From Sabulicella rubraurantiaca (lineage in GTDB: Bacteria; Pseudomonadota; Alphaproteobacteria; Acetobacterales; Acetobacteraceae): a DNA stretch of 64,000 bases. Under the pieces are notes generated by a model. It made no database searches, had not been told where the DNA came from, and worked only from the letters and a program-made list of their open reading frames with translations. Where the stretch lies: positions 162,053 through 226,052 of the forward strand of contig NZ_JAFEUU010000007.1 in the NCBI RefSeq assembly GCF_017355885.1, in the 5' to 3' direction. Every line of letters starts with the position of its first letter. Positions within the stretch are counted from its first letter, which is position 1. The position numbers and the translations under genes were made by a program. Of this stretch, positions 7,578 to 16,273 are shown one piece after another.

Positions 7578-10040
7578 ATGAATCTGTCCGGCAGTCCAGC
7601 ATCGGCCGGCCTGGCGGCGCATACGCGCGCCCTTTTCTGGGCTGCGCTCCTCCTGCCGCTGCTCCTTACCGCCGGCGGCGCCTGGATCTCCTGGAACCAG
7701 GCTTGGCGCGAGGCGGAGCGCGAAGTGGCCCACGCCGCGGAAGTTTCGGCGGAATACGTGCAGCGGCTATTCGACGGGCTGGTCATGCGGATCCACCGGG
7801 CGAACGAGATCCTGGCGGGCCTCTCCGACGAGGAGATCCGCCGCCGCGAGGCCGAGCTGCATGTGCGGCTGCGCAACCCTGTCGCCCTGCAGCCGGGCAG
7901 CGCAACGGAGCAGGAAGCCTACATCTTCGTGCATGACCGGCACGCCCTGCCGCTGGTTTCCAGCGCCGTCGTTTCGGTCTCTGGCGGAAGTGCGCTGCCT
8001 GGCCGCGACTTCAACACGGCGCTGCGCGGCTCGGATGCGCCGCGCATCCATGTCAGCGAAGTCTATCTCGGGCTCAGCACGCGCCGCCCCTATTTCGCCC
8101 TGACGAAGCGGCGCGTCGCGACGGGGAACGGCCTGCCGCCGCAGGATTATGACGGGGTGATCAATGCCTCGGTCTATGTCGAGGAGCTCGAGGCACGGTT
8201 GCAGCGCCTCGCCTCCAACCATGCAGAAGACATGGTTTCCCTGATCCGCGACGACGGCTTGATTCTGGCGCGCTCCGCCTCCGTCACGCCTGGTGCGCGT
8301 CTCCAGCCCAGTCACCCGGCCCTGACGCGCATGGCGCAGGGGGAGGAACACCTGACCCTGACCGCCACTTCCCCGCTGGCTGGGGTGACGCGGGTCGCCG
8401 CCTTTCACCGGGTGGAGGGATATCCGGTTTATGCCACCGCCGCACGCCCGCGCGCCTCCATCATCCGCCGATGGTTCAGCGGCGTGCTGCCCTTGCTGGC
8501 CGCAGCGCTGCCCGCGACGCTCGGCCTTGCCTGGATGGCGCTGCTGGTCGGGCGCAAGCAGCGCGCCCTGGCCGACGCGAATGCGGAGCTGGAGACACGG
8601 GTGGAGCGGCGCACCGCCGCGCTGCGCGACAGCGAAGAGCGTCTGCAAGAGCTCGTCGCCACGGTGGACCTCGCCTCCTTCCTCACCCGCGACATGGAGG
8701 GGCGCATCCTCTCCTGGTCGGAGGGATCCCACCGACTCTATGGCTGGAGCGCGGAGGAAGTGCTTGGCCGCGACACGCATACGCTGCTGGGCACGAGCTT
8801 CCCGCAGCCCCGGGCCGAGATCGAGGCGGCGCTGCGGCGCGACGGGGTCTGGCAGGGTGATTTGCGGCAGCACCGCCGCGACGGTAGGTCGCTGGTGGTC
8901 AGCGCCCACAAGGCGCTGCGTCGTGGCCCGGACGGAGAGCCGCTCGCCGTGGTCGAGGCGCTGACCGACGTGACCGCGCACCGAGCCATGGAGCTGGAGC
9001 TTCGCGCGAGCGAGGAAAGTGCGCGCCTTGCCATCGAGGGTGCGCGGCTGGGCGCCTGGGAACTGGATGCGCCTTCAGGGTTCTGCACCTGGTCCGCGCG
9101 CATGTCCGAGATCATGGGCGAGCCAGCACGCCCGCGCACCAGGATGGGGCTGGATGCCTGGCTGTCGCGCATCCACCCCGATGACGCGCCCGAGGCACGC
9201 GAGGCCTTTGCCCGCGCCTTGCGATCGGGCGAGGGCGGCGAGATCCGCACCGAGCACCGTATCCGAGCCGCCGACCTGTCCTGGCGCTGGGTCTCGGTTC
9301 ATGGCGCGGTGCTGGGCCGCGACGCCCAGAGCGGCGCGGCGCTGTCGGTGCGCGGCGTGGCGGAGGACGTGAATGAGCGCAAGCTGGCCGAGGAGCGGCA
9401 GCGCCTCCTCGCCCGCGAGGTGGATCATCGCGCGAAGAACGCCCTGGCCGTGGTGCTGGCGGCGGTGCGTCTGACCCCGCGGGTGGATGTCGCCACCTAT
9501 GCGCGCGCCATTGAGGGACGGGTAAGCAGCATGTCGCGCACCCACACGCTGCTCGCCGATGCGCGCTGGGCCGGCGCCGACCTCCGCACCCTTGCCGAAG
9601 GAGAGCTTGAGTCGTTCCTGGGCCAGGAGGCGACCGGCCCCGACGCGCCGCCGCGTGCCGAATTGTCCGGAGGCCCGCTGCTGGTGGCGGCGGAGGCGGC
9701 GCAGGGCTTCTCGCTCATCCTGCATGAGCTTGCGACCAACGCCACCAAGTATGGTGCCTTGTCCCGTCCGGGCGGGCTGGTTCAGGTGCAGTGGGAGGCG
9801 GACGAGGCCGAGCGGATGCTGCGGCTGCGCTGGACCGAAAGCGGCGGCCCCGCCGTCACCGAGCCGCCTGTGCGCCGGGGCTTCGGCTCACGCATCATCG
9901 AGGCGATGGCGGAAGGCCAGCTGGAGGGGCAGGTCGAGCGCCGCTGGAATCCCGGCGGGCTGGAATGCCTGATCTCCGTTCCGCTATCCCGCGTCTTCGC
10001 CACCGCCGGCAACGACACGAAGGTGGCGATCCCCGGCTGA
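7578..10040 (+). CDS. HWE-family sensor histidine kinase with Cache-like and two PAS domains
   Basis: 820 residues. The N-terminal helix (about 18-40) and a second helix (about 300-325) bracket a periplasmic sensor of Cache/dCache type. A short coiled coil (NAELETRVERRTAAL) leads into PAS1 (about 350-470, YGWSAEEVLGRD) and PAS2 (about 480-600), each followed by PAC-type segments (DVTAHRAM, DVNERKLAEE). The kinase core is HWE/HisKA_2 type: phospho-acceptor EVDHRAKNALAVV near residue 617 and N-box HELATNATKYGAL near 716. No response regulator is adjacent, so it is an orphan kinase; the ligand is unknown. Confidence 0.9.
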   Translation: MNLSGSPASAGLAAHTRALFWAALLLPLLLTAGGAWISWNQAWREAEREVAHAAEVSAEYVQRLFDGLVMRIHRANEILAGLSDEEIRRREAELHVRLRNPVALQPGSATEQEAYIFVHDRHALPLVSSAVVSVSGGSALPGRDFNTALRGSDAPRIHVSEVYLGLSTRRPYFALTKRRVATGNGLPPQDYDGVINASVYVEELEARLQRLASNHAEDMVSLIRDDGLILARSASVTPGARLQPSHPALTRMAQGEEHLTLTATSPLAGVTRVAAFHRVEGYPVYATAARPRASIIRRWFSGVLPLLAAALPATLGLAWMALLVGRKQRALADANAELETRVERRTAALRDSEERLQELVATVDLASFLTRDMEGRILSWSEGSHRLYGWSAEEVLGRDTHTLLGTSFPQPRAEIEAALRRDGVWQGDLRQHRRDGRSLVVSAHKALRRGPDGEPLAVVEALTDVTAHRAMELELRASEESARLAIEGARLGAWELDAPSGFCTWSARMSEIMGEPARPRTRMGLDAWLSRIHPDDAPEAREAFARALRSGEGGEIRTEHRIRAADLSWRWVSVHGAVLGRDAQSGAALSVRGVAEDVNERKLAEERQRLLAREVDHRAKNALAVVLAAVRLTPRVDVATYARAIEGRVSSMSRTHTLLADARWAGADLRTLAEGELESFLGQEATGPDAPPRAELSGGPLLVAAEAAQGFSLILHELATNATKYGALSRPGGLVQVQWEADEAERMLRLRWTESGGPAVTEPPVRRGFGSRIIEAMAEGQLEGQVERRWNPGGLECLISVPLSRVFATAGNDTKVAIPG

Positions 10041-10051
10041 TCCGCTGCCGC

Positions 10052-10774
10052 TCAGCGCGGCCCGGATTCCAGGACGGAGGCGTGGACCCAGCCAAAGGCC
10101 TCGCCATTCTCGCCGACCTTGAACCAGCCGCCCGGCGCTTCGCCCATCACCTCTAGGGTGGAGGAGCGCGGCACGGTCCGCAGCACCTCGCCACGCGGTG
10201 CGTGGCGCAGATTGGCGCCGTGGCGCGCGGAAGTGACGACGGTGAGGCGCTGGCGCGACGCCGGCTCGGCGGCAGCCGTCGAGACCAGGGTGGCACCGGG
10301 CGCGGGCCGCTCCGCCGGCATGACGCCGGTCGGAACGGGCGGCATGGAGCGCATCGTCATGCGCGTTGGGCCCGGGGCAGGGCCACCGCCCTCGAAGCAG
10401 CGATCCACCATCTCCAGGAAGACGCGCGTGGCCTCGGCGCCGCTCGTTCCGACGGCGAGGCTCGCGAGGCGCGGCTCCGCGCCCTCGAAGGTCACGACGC
10501 CCACATAAGGGATCAAGGGATCGGCCGGGGCGTGGGAGGCGCTGGCACGGCCGCACACCGCATAGGTTGCCGGTGCTGCCTGCGCGAAGACCTGCACGCC
10601 ACGCTGCTGAGGATCGGCGTCCGTGCGCAGCCGCGCGCGCAATGGTGCCTCGACCGCCTGCGTGGCCGCGACGACGCGCGCCTGCGGCGCCTCGGCGCTA
10701 ATGGGCGAGCGCTCCTCCTCACGGCAGGAGGGGAGCGCGGCCAGGATGAGGAGAAGGGCAGGTGCGATCCGCAT
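10052..10774 (-). CDS. SH3-domain lipoprotein
   Basis: 240 residues with a lipoprotein signal: hydrophobic residues 5-14 followed by the lipobox LPSC with Cys17. The C-terminal 65 residues (TVVTSARHGANLRHAP through GWVHASVLESGP) fit a bacterial SH3 domain, usually a peptidoglycan- or protein-binding module. The middle part has two cysteines (AVCGRA, DRCFEG) that could form a disulfide. It is probably anchored to the envelope facing the periplasm. It converges on the histidine kinase gene with 11 bases between them; function unknown. Confidence 0.8.
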   Translation of the reverse strand: MRIAPALLLILAALPSCREEERSPISAEAPQARVVAATQAVEAPLRARLRTDADPQQRGVQVFAQAAPATYAVCGRASASHAPADPLIPYVGVVTFEGAEPRLASLAVGTSGAEATRVFLEMVDRCFEGGGPAPGPTRMTMRSMPPVPTGVMPAERPAPGATLVSTAAAEPASRQRLTVVTSARHGANLRHAPRGEVLRTVPRSSTLEVMGEAPGGWFKVGENGEAFGWVHASVLESGPR

Positions 10775-10893
10775 GTGGAAAGAACGCCGAGCCCAGCCAC
10801 GCGGATGCGTGAGGGTTGTCGGCAGTCGTCACGTGCGTTCCACGGCTGCGTCACGCTACCATACATGGAGAGAATCCTGGAAGGAAAGTGCAG

Positions 10894-11808
10894 ATGTCGC
10901 TGCTCGACCTGTTTCTGGTCGCCTTGGTGGCGCTGGCCGTGCTTACCGTCGCCATGGGAGTGCGCACCGTGCCCCAGGGACAGGTCTGGACGGTGGAGCG
11001 CTTCGGCCGCTTTACCCGGTCGCTCGGGCCGGGGCTGAATTTCCTCATCCCCTATATGGAGCAGATCGGGCGCAAGCTGACCGTGATGGAGACGGTGCTC
11101 GACATCCCCGAGCAATCGGTCATCACTGCCGACAACGCGACGGTGGGCGTGGACGGCATCGTCTATTACCGCGTCATGGTGCCGGAGAAGGCGGCCTACG
11201 CGGTGCTGAACCTGGAGGGCGCGCTGACCGCGCTGGCCATGACCAACATCCGCTCCGTGATCGGCGAGATGGATCTGGACGGCACGCTGTCGGGGCGCGA
11301 GCGCATCAACACCTCGCTCCTCAACATCTTGGATGGCGCAACGGATCCCTGGGGCGTGAAGGTGAGCCGCGTGGAACTCCGCAAGGTGGAGCCGCCGGAG
11401 ACGCTCGTGCGCGCCATGAACCTGCAGATGACGGCCGAGCGCGAGCGCCGCGCCACTGTCGCCCGCGCGGAAGGCGAGCGGCAGGCGGAGATCCAGCGCG
11501 CCGAGGGCGAGAAGCAGGCGGAAATCCTGGCCGCCGAGGGCCGGCTCCAGGCCGCGCGGCTGGACGCGGAAGCGCGCGAGCGTCTGGCGGAGGCGGAAGC
11601 TAAGGCCACGTCCATGGTGGCGCAGGCGGCCCAGGGCGCCGGAGCGCAGGCGCTGAACTACTTCGTCGCGCAGAAATACGTGGAGGCTTTCGGCCAGGTG
11701 GTCGGCAATCCGACCAGCAAGTTGATCCTCGTGCCGATGGAAAGCGCCTCGCTCGCCGGCGGCATCGCGCAGGCGATGCAGTTGGTCGATGCGGCGCGCA
11801 AAGGCTGA
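10894..11808 (+). CDS. SPFH/Band 7 (stomatin-like) membrane protein, QmcA type
   Basis: 304 residues. One N-terminal membrane helix (about 3-22), an SPFH domain starting VPQGQVWTVERFGRF, then an alpha-helical coiled coil rich in Glu/Ala/Arg (ERERRATVARAEGERQAEIQ) and a C-terminal segment with LILVPME, as in QmcA/stomatin homologues. These proteins oligomerise in the inner membrane and often partner with NfeD proteins. ATG 10894 is chosen because it follows AAGGAAAG and gives the normal N-terminus; an in-frame upstream ATG at 10816 adds non-conserved residues. nfeD follows 5 bases downstream. Confidence 0.93.
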   Translation: MSLLDLFLVALVALAVLTVAMGVRTVPQGQVWTVERFGRFTRSLGPGLNFLIPYMEQIGRKLTVMETVLDIPEQSVITADNATVGVDGIVYYRVMVPEKAAYAVLNLEGALTALAMTNIRSVIGEMDLDGTLSGRERINTSLLNILDGATDPWGVKVSRVELRKVEPPETLVRAMNLQMTAERERRATVARAEGERQAEIQRAEGEKQAEILAAEGRLQAARLDAEARERLAEAEAKATSMVAQAAQGAGAQALNYFVAQKYVEAFGQVVGNPTSKLILVPMESASLAGGIAQAMQLVDAARKG

Positions 11809-11813
11809 ACGCA

Positions 11814-12242
11814 ATGGGGATTCCCGCTCTTCTCGGCATCATCGGGCTGATCCTGCTGGGCGCGGAATTGCTGCTGCCTGGCGTGTTCCTGCTGTGGATC
11901 GGCCTCGCCACACTGGCCACGGCGGTGGTCGCGCATCTGAACCCGATGGAGTGGATGGAGCTGGTCGGGGCCTTCGTGGCCCTGCTCGGCCTGTCGGTGG
12001 GGGCGGGGCTGTGGTTGCAGCGCGAGGCCCCGCCAGCTCCGGTGAACCGGCCGGGCGATGGGCTGGTGGGGCGCATCGGCATCGTCGCCGCGTCCTCGTC
12101 AACCGGGATGCGGGTGCGGCTGGGCGACAGCGTGTGGGACGCACTGCCCGAACCCGGCCTCGCCCCGCCCGGGATGGGCGAGGCGGTGCTGGTGACGTCT
12201 GTAGAAGGGACGCGCCTCGTGGTGCGTCCCTCGCCGGGCTGA
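11814..12242 (+). CDS. NfeD family protein
   Basis: 142 residues. Two to three membrane helices in the first 75 residues (LLGIIGLILLGAELLLPGVF is the first), followed by a C-terminal OB-like beta domain (GLVGRIGIVAAS...VRLGDSVWDA). It is the short NfeD class without the ClpP-like protease domain. The arrangement stomatin-NfeD in one operon is widely conserved, and the two proteins are thought to act as a membrane complex. Its stop codon abuts the stop codon of the RTX gene with no base in between. Confidence 0.92.
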   Translation: MGIPALLGIIGLILLGAELLLPGVFLLWIGLATLATAVVAHLNPMEWMELVGAFVALLGLSVGAGLWLQREAPPAPVNRPGDGLVGRIGIVAASSSTGMRVRLGDSVWDALPEPGLAPPGMGEAVLVTSVEGTRLVVRPSPG

Positions 12243-14675
12243 TCAGAAGATCAGCGCGTCCTGCACCTGTTGGGTGGTGAGGCCGAAGAAGCCGATGGAG
12301 CCCTGGGCCGAGTTGAGCAGCGCGCCTCCGTCGAAGGCGGTGATGCTGACGGCGGCGAGGCTGGTGACGCCCGAGCCGCGCAGATCCACATCGAAGCCCG
12401 AGCCGGCGACGAGGCCGAAGACATTGTCTGCCCCCCAGTTTGGCGTGTTGAAGATCAGCTGATCCGCACCACCGCCGGAGACGATGACATCGTTGCCGGT
12501 GCCACCGCGCAGCCGATCGGCGAAGCTCGTGCCGATCAGCGTGTCATCGCCCGCCCCGCCATCGAGGGGGGAGGCGAGATCCGTGTTGCCCACCAGTGTC
12601 TGGGCACCCGTGCCGCCCGTAAGCTGGTTGGCGAGTCCAACCAGCTGGGCGACCTCAAGGCCGAGAGGCACGGTCCAGCCATTGATGTAGACGAAGGCGA
12701 AGTCCTGGCCTTCACCGGCCTGCTCGATCACCGTGATGCCGGCATGCTGGATGTTGTAGGTGTCGTCGCCCGTGCCGCCGATCAGCGTGTCGGCACCGCC
12801 GCCGCCCACCAGCGTGTCGTTGCCTTCACCGCCCGAAAGGGTCTCGCCGCTCAGCGTGTTGCCGAACAGCGTGTCGTTGCCAGTACCGCCGGTCAGCGTG
12901 GCGGCGAGGTTGCCGAAATTCACCAGCGTGGAGCCGGTGTCGGAGGCAGCCAGGATGTGGGCATTGTTGATCATGAGCCCGAACTCGACATCCGGGTCGA
13001 GCGTGAAGGCGAAGTTGCCGTCCAGCACGGCGATGTCGATGCCCTGGCCGGCGAGTTCCGTGATGCGGGCGGTGGGATCGGTGACGACGTAGATGTCATC
13101 GCCCGTTCCCCCGATCATCGCGTCGGCGCCGCCATTGCCATAGACGACGTCGTTGCCCGCGCCGCCCGAGAGCGTGTCGGCGAAGGCGGAGCCGTTGAGC
13201 GTGTCGTTGCCGTTGCCGCCCATGAGGGTGGAGGCGAGGCTGGCATTGGCGAAGAGCTGCATGCCGCCATTGGAGGCGGTGATCAGGCGGGCGTTGCCGC
13301 CCAGCGCGGCGACCTCAACATGCAGCGGCACGACGAAGCCATCGACGAGCGACCAGAGGGAGTCGGTGCCGCCCCCAGCCTCCTCGACCACCAGGGCCGA
13401 GAGGCTGGAAACGAAGAAGACTTCGTCGCCCGCCCCGCCCACCAAGGTATTCGCACCCGAGCCGCTGACGAGGATATCGACGCCGCCATTGCCGAAGATG
13501 GTGTCGTTGCCGCCATTGCCGATGATGAAGTTCGAGCCCTCATCGCCGATCAGCACGTCGCCGAACTGGGTGCCGGTGATGTTCTCGATGGAGATCAGCG
13601 TGTCACGCCCGCCCCAATTGTCGATGGCGGAGCGCGCCGCGACATTCTGGCCGCGCACCGTGACCGAGACGCCGGAAAGGTTCACGATCGCGCCCATCGT
13701 GCCGAAGCCGCTGGAGTCGTAGATGACGCTGTAGTCGGCCAGGTCCGTGCCTTCGCCGCCATCCAGCGTGTCGTCACCGCTGCCGCCGCGTAGCGTGTCG
13801 TCGCCCGTATTGCCCCAGAGCGTGTCGTTCCCGCCATCGCCGAACAGGAGGTTGGCGTCCGCATTGCCGATGAGGACGTCGCCCAGCGCGGAGCCGAAGG
13901 CGCCTTCGATGGAGTTCAGCGCGTCCAGCCCACTCCAGGTGTCGACGGCCGTGAAGCCGGCCAGGGTCTCGCCATTCACGACCTGGGTGGTGCCAGTGAG
14001 GTTGACGATGGCGCCACGCGTCGGCGCGCCGGCCCCGTCCTCCTCGCTGCTGAAGACGGCGACGTCGAAGCCCGTGCCGCCATTGAGGGAGTCGTTGCCG
14101 CTGCCTCCGCGCAGGGCATCGTCGCCCTCGCCTCCGATCAGCGTGTCGTTGCCGCCGTGCCCATCGAGGAAGTTGTCGCCCGTGCTGCCAACCATGTAGT
14201 CCGCACGCACCGTGCCGCGCGCGGCCTCGATCCCGATCAGCACGTCGGTGTTGCCCCAGTTGTCCAGGGCGCGATTGCTGGCAACGGTGTCGCCATTCCA
14301 GGTGACGGAGGAGGCGGAGAGGTTGACGATCGCCCCACGGAAGCCGGGCTGCGTCGGATCCTCATCGCTGGTGTAATCCGCGGTGTCGAAGGCTGCGCCG
14401 CCATCCAGCGTGTCGCTGCCGCGCCCGCCGCGCAGGATATCGCTGCCCGTATCGCCCAGGATGCGGTCATCGCCCGCGCCGCCATCCAGGCTGTCGTCGC
14501 CGTCGCCGCCGGAGATCAGGTCGTTGCCACCGCCGCCGGAAATGGCGTCGAAGCCGTTATTGCCGAAGATCGTGTCATTGCCATCACCAGGCTGACCGCC
14601 AGTGACACCGCCCGAGATAAAGCCGGGGCGGATAGTGTCCGGCAGATTCGTGCCCTGGATGATGCTTCCCGACAT
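12243..14675 (-). CDS. RTX-type calcium-binding repeat protein
   Basis: 810 residues, acidic, no cleavable signal peptide. Many nonapeptides of the GGxGxDxLx type (GGAGDDRILGD, GGSGDDTLDGG) form calcium-binding parallel beta-rolls, typical of proteins exported by type I secretion; the last ~70 residues, ending TTQQVQDALIF, would be the uncleaved C-terminal secretion signal. No protease, lipase or adhesin domain is recognisable. Superimposed is a longer period: AIVNL segments at residues 115, 222 and 329, exactly 107 apart, then three EAG/LAG/QAG modules near 432, 541 and 652. ATG 14675 has a GGAGG site; 14711 would be a longer start. No type I exporter is in the window. Confidence 0.88.
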   Translation of the reverse strand: MSGSIIQGTNLPDTIRPGFISGGVTGGQPGDGNDTIFGNNGFDAISGGGGNDLISGGDGDDSLDGGAGDDRILGDTGSDILRGGRGSDTLDGGAAFDTADYTSDEDPTQPGFRGAIVNLSASSVTWNGDTVASNRALDNWGNTDVLIGIEAARGTVRADYMVGSTGDNFLDGHGGNDTLIGGEGDDALRGGSGNDSLNGGTGFDVAVFSSEEDGAGAPTRGAIVNLTGTTQVVNGETLAGFTAVDTWSGLDALNSIEGAFGSALGDVLIGNADANLLFGDGGNDTLWGNTGDDTLRGGSGDDTLDGGEGTDLADYSVIYDSSGFGTMGAIVNLSGVSVTVRGQNVAARSAIDNWGGRDTLISIENITGTQFGDVLIGDEGSNFIIGNGGNDTIFGNGGVDILVSGSGANTLVGGAGDEVFFVSSLSALVVEEAGGGTDSLWSLVDGFVVPLHVEVAALGGNARLITASNGGMQLFANASLASTLMGGNGNDTLNGSAFADTLSGGAGNDVVYGNGGADAMIGGTGDDIYVVTDPTARITELAGQGIDIAVLDGNFAFTLDPDVEFGLMINNAHILAASDTGSTLVNFGNLAATLTGGTGNDTLFGNTLSGETLSGGEGNDTLVGGGGADTLIGGTGDDTYNIQHAGITVIEQAGEGQDFAFVYINGWTVPLGLEVAQLVGLANQLTGGTGAQTLVGNTDLASPLDGGAGDDTLIGTSFADRLRGGTGNDVIVSGGGADQLIFNTPNWGADNVFGLVAGSGFDVDLRGSGVTSLAAVSITAFDGGALLNSAQGSIGFFGLTTQQVQDALIF

Positions 14676-14766
14676 ACACAGGCCTCCGTCTTGGTAACGC
14701 TTTGAAGCCAAGACGTTTTGAGAAGGCCAAGGTTGAGGCGGGACGCGAATATCCCCGGTTGTGGCT

Positions 14767-15639
14767 TCAGGTGGCCGCGAAGCCCTCGCGGATCGCCTGG
14801 GCCAGGGCAGCCACGCCTTCGGGCAAGCGCGGGCGCGCGCGGAGCCGGTCGGACAGCGCCAGCTGGATGCCCATTTCGGGCAAGGGCGGCAGGTCCTCTG
14901 CCTCGCCCATCCAGCACAGGCCGGGCGGCAGGCGCGTCGGGGTGGAGACGGTCAGCGCCAGCCCGGCCAGGGCCACGGCGAAGCAGCCTGACTGGGTGGT
15001 GCTGTTGTAGGTGACGCGGACGCGCCGCCCCGCCTGGCCCAGCGCCGAGACGGCAGCGACGCGCCAGGTGCAGCCGGGCCGCGCGAGCGCGAGCGGCACC
15101 GGGTCGCGCCGATGAAGCTGCGCGCCCACCGGGCCGACCCAGCGCAGCGGACCGCGCCAAAGCTCCTCGCCCTCGCGCCCATGGCCTTCGGTCAGCATGG
15201 CGAGGTCCAGACGGTCCCCGGTCAGGCGCTGCGCCAGCTCCTCGCTCGACATGCACAGCACGTCTACCTCGATGCCCGGATGCGTACGGGCGAAGGTGGC
15301 GAGGATGCCGGGCAGCCATTGCAGCGTGTAGTCATCGGGCGAACCGAGGCAGACCTGCCCGGTGATGGGCGCGGCGCGGAACTCGGTGATGATCTCCTCG
15401 TTCAGCGCCAGCAGGGTGCGCGCCCGCTCCAGCAGCCACAGCCCCTTGTCGGTGGGTTGAAGGCCGCGCGCGTCGCGGCGCAGCAGGCTTTCGCCGAGGA
15501 TCTCCTCCAGCCGCCGCATCTGCATGGAGACGGCGGATTGCGTGCGTCCAACCTTGCGCGCGGTGGCGGTGACGCTGTCGCCCTGGGCGATCAGCACAAA
15601 GGAGCGAAGCAGGTCGGGGTCGAGGCCGGAGGGCAGCAT
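14767..15639 (-). CDS. LysR-family transcriptional regulator
   Basis: 290 residues. The N-terminal winged helix-turn-helix (LRSFVLIAQGDSVTATARKVGRTQSAVSMQ, about 10-40, quoted in part as TARKVGRTQSAVSMQMRRLE) is standard for LysR regulators, followed by the two-lobed effector-binding domain. It lies divergently from the DUF1127 gene with 104 bases between the starts, where direct repeats are visible. The effector and targets are unknown; by the usual LysR layout it probably regulates itself or the divergent gene. Confidence 0.9.
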   Translation of the reverse strand: MLPSGLDPDLLRSFVLIAQGDSVTATARKVGRTQSAVSMQMRRLEEILGESLLRRDARGLQPTDKGLWLLERARTLLALNEEIITEFRAAPITGQVCLGSPDDYTLQWLPGILATFARTHPGIEVDVLCMSSEELAQRLTGDRLDLAMLTEGHGREGEELWRGPLRWVGPVGAQLHRRDPVPLALARPGCTWRVAAVSALGQAGRRVRVTYNSTTQSGCFAVALAGLALTVSTPTRLPPGLCWMGEAEDLPPLPEMGIQLALSDRLRARPRLPEGVAALAQAIREGFAAT

Positions 15640-15650
15640 GAGGCATCAAT

Positions 15651-15692
15651 TTGGCTGATGATGGACTTCATTATTAGTCGTTGGACTGATGA
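15651..15692. promoter_or_regulatory. Direct repeats in the LysR/DUF1127 divergent promoter region
   Basis: TTGGCTGATGA (15651-15661) and TTGGACTGATGA (15681-15692) lie 30 bases apart, about three helical turns, in an AT-richer stretch between two divergent starts. This spacing suits a regulator dimer of dimers such as a LysR protein. It is a pattern observation; binding is inferred. Confidence 0.3.
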
Positions 15693-15743
15693 ATGCCAAT
15701 GAGGGATTTTTCGTGAAGCACGGATACGAAAAGGAGTCCCGTC

Positions 15744-15947
15744 ATGAGCGCCCATCTGCACCCCGTCGCCCTGCTTCGGCCGCTGAGCCGGCCGGCGCGT
15801 CCCTGGGGCCAGGCGCTGATGCTGATGCTGCGCGCGTTCCGCACGCGCCAGGCGCTGGACGAACTGGACGACCACATCCTGCGCGACATCGGTGTCACGC
15901 GGCTGGAGGCGCGCCTCGAATCCCGGCGCGCGCCCTGGGATCATTGA
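15744..15947 (+). CDS. DUF1127 domain-containing small protein
   Basis: 67 residues. The C-terminal half (RQALDELDDHILRDIGVTR) matches the DUF1127/YjiS signature of a short helix with Leu-x-D-h-G. In alphaproteobacteria small DUF1127 proteins have been tied to phosphate/carbon metabolism and RNA turnover, so a regulatory or RNA-interacting role is possible. AAAAGGAGT upstream of ATG is a strong ribosome site. Its TGA overlaps the TTG start of the next gene. Confidence 0.88.
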   Translation: MSAHLHPVALLRPLSRPARPWGQALMLMLRAFRTRQALDELDDHILRDIGVTRLEARLESRRAPWDH

Positions 15948-16261
15948 CGCCGCCCTGGCGGGAAACGCCCAAGGGCGTCGTTGTCGCGCTGCGCGTCACC
16001 CCCGGCGCGCGGCGCGACGCGGTGGAGGGCATCGCGGAAGGGCCGGATGGCACGCCCCTCCTGCGGTTGCGCGTCGCCGCCCCGCCCGTCGAGGGCGCGG
16101 CGAATGCGGCGGTGCTGCGCCTCCTTGCAAAGGCGCTGGGGGTGCGGCCGTCTGCCGTCACCCTCCTCGCTGGCGAGACGGCGCGCATCAAGCGCGTCGC
16201 CATCACGGGGGAGGCTGCGGCCTTGGCGGCCCGTCTGGCGGAGCTTTGCCGGAGCGGGTAA
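15944..16261 (+). CDS. DUF167 family protein (YggU-like)
   Basis: 105 residues with the family motifs VTPGARRDAV and APPVEGAANAAVLRLLAKALGV, a small alpha/beta fold of unknown function. The preferred start is TTG at 15944, which overlaps the DUF1127 stop (ATTGA) and gives the right N-terminal length; no ATG or GTG lies in a suitable place. The overlap suggests translational coupling. It is followed 12 bases later by aroC, and this pairing may put it in the aroC transcript. Confidence 0.82.
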   Translation: MTPPWRETPKGVVVALRVTPGARRDAVEGIAEGPDGTPLLRLRVAAPPVEGAANAAVLRLLAKALGVRPSAVTLLAGETARIKRVAITGEAAALAARLAELCRSG

Positions 16262-16273
16262 GCCCGGCCTGCC

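Noticed and set aside
12243..14675. RTX protein as a secreted protease or lipase
   Set aside because: No HExxH, GxSxG or other catalytic motif is visible; only repeats and a C-terminal region are seen.
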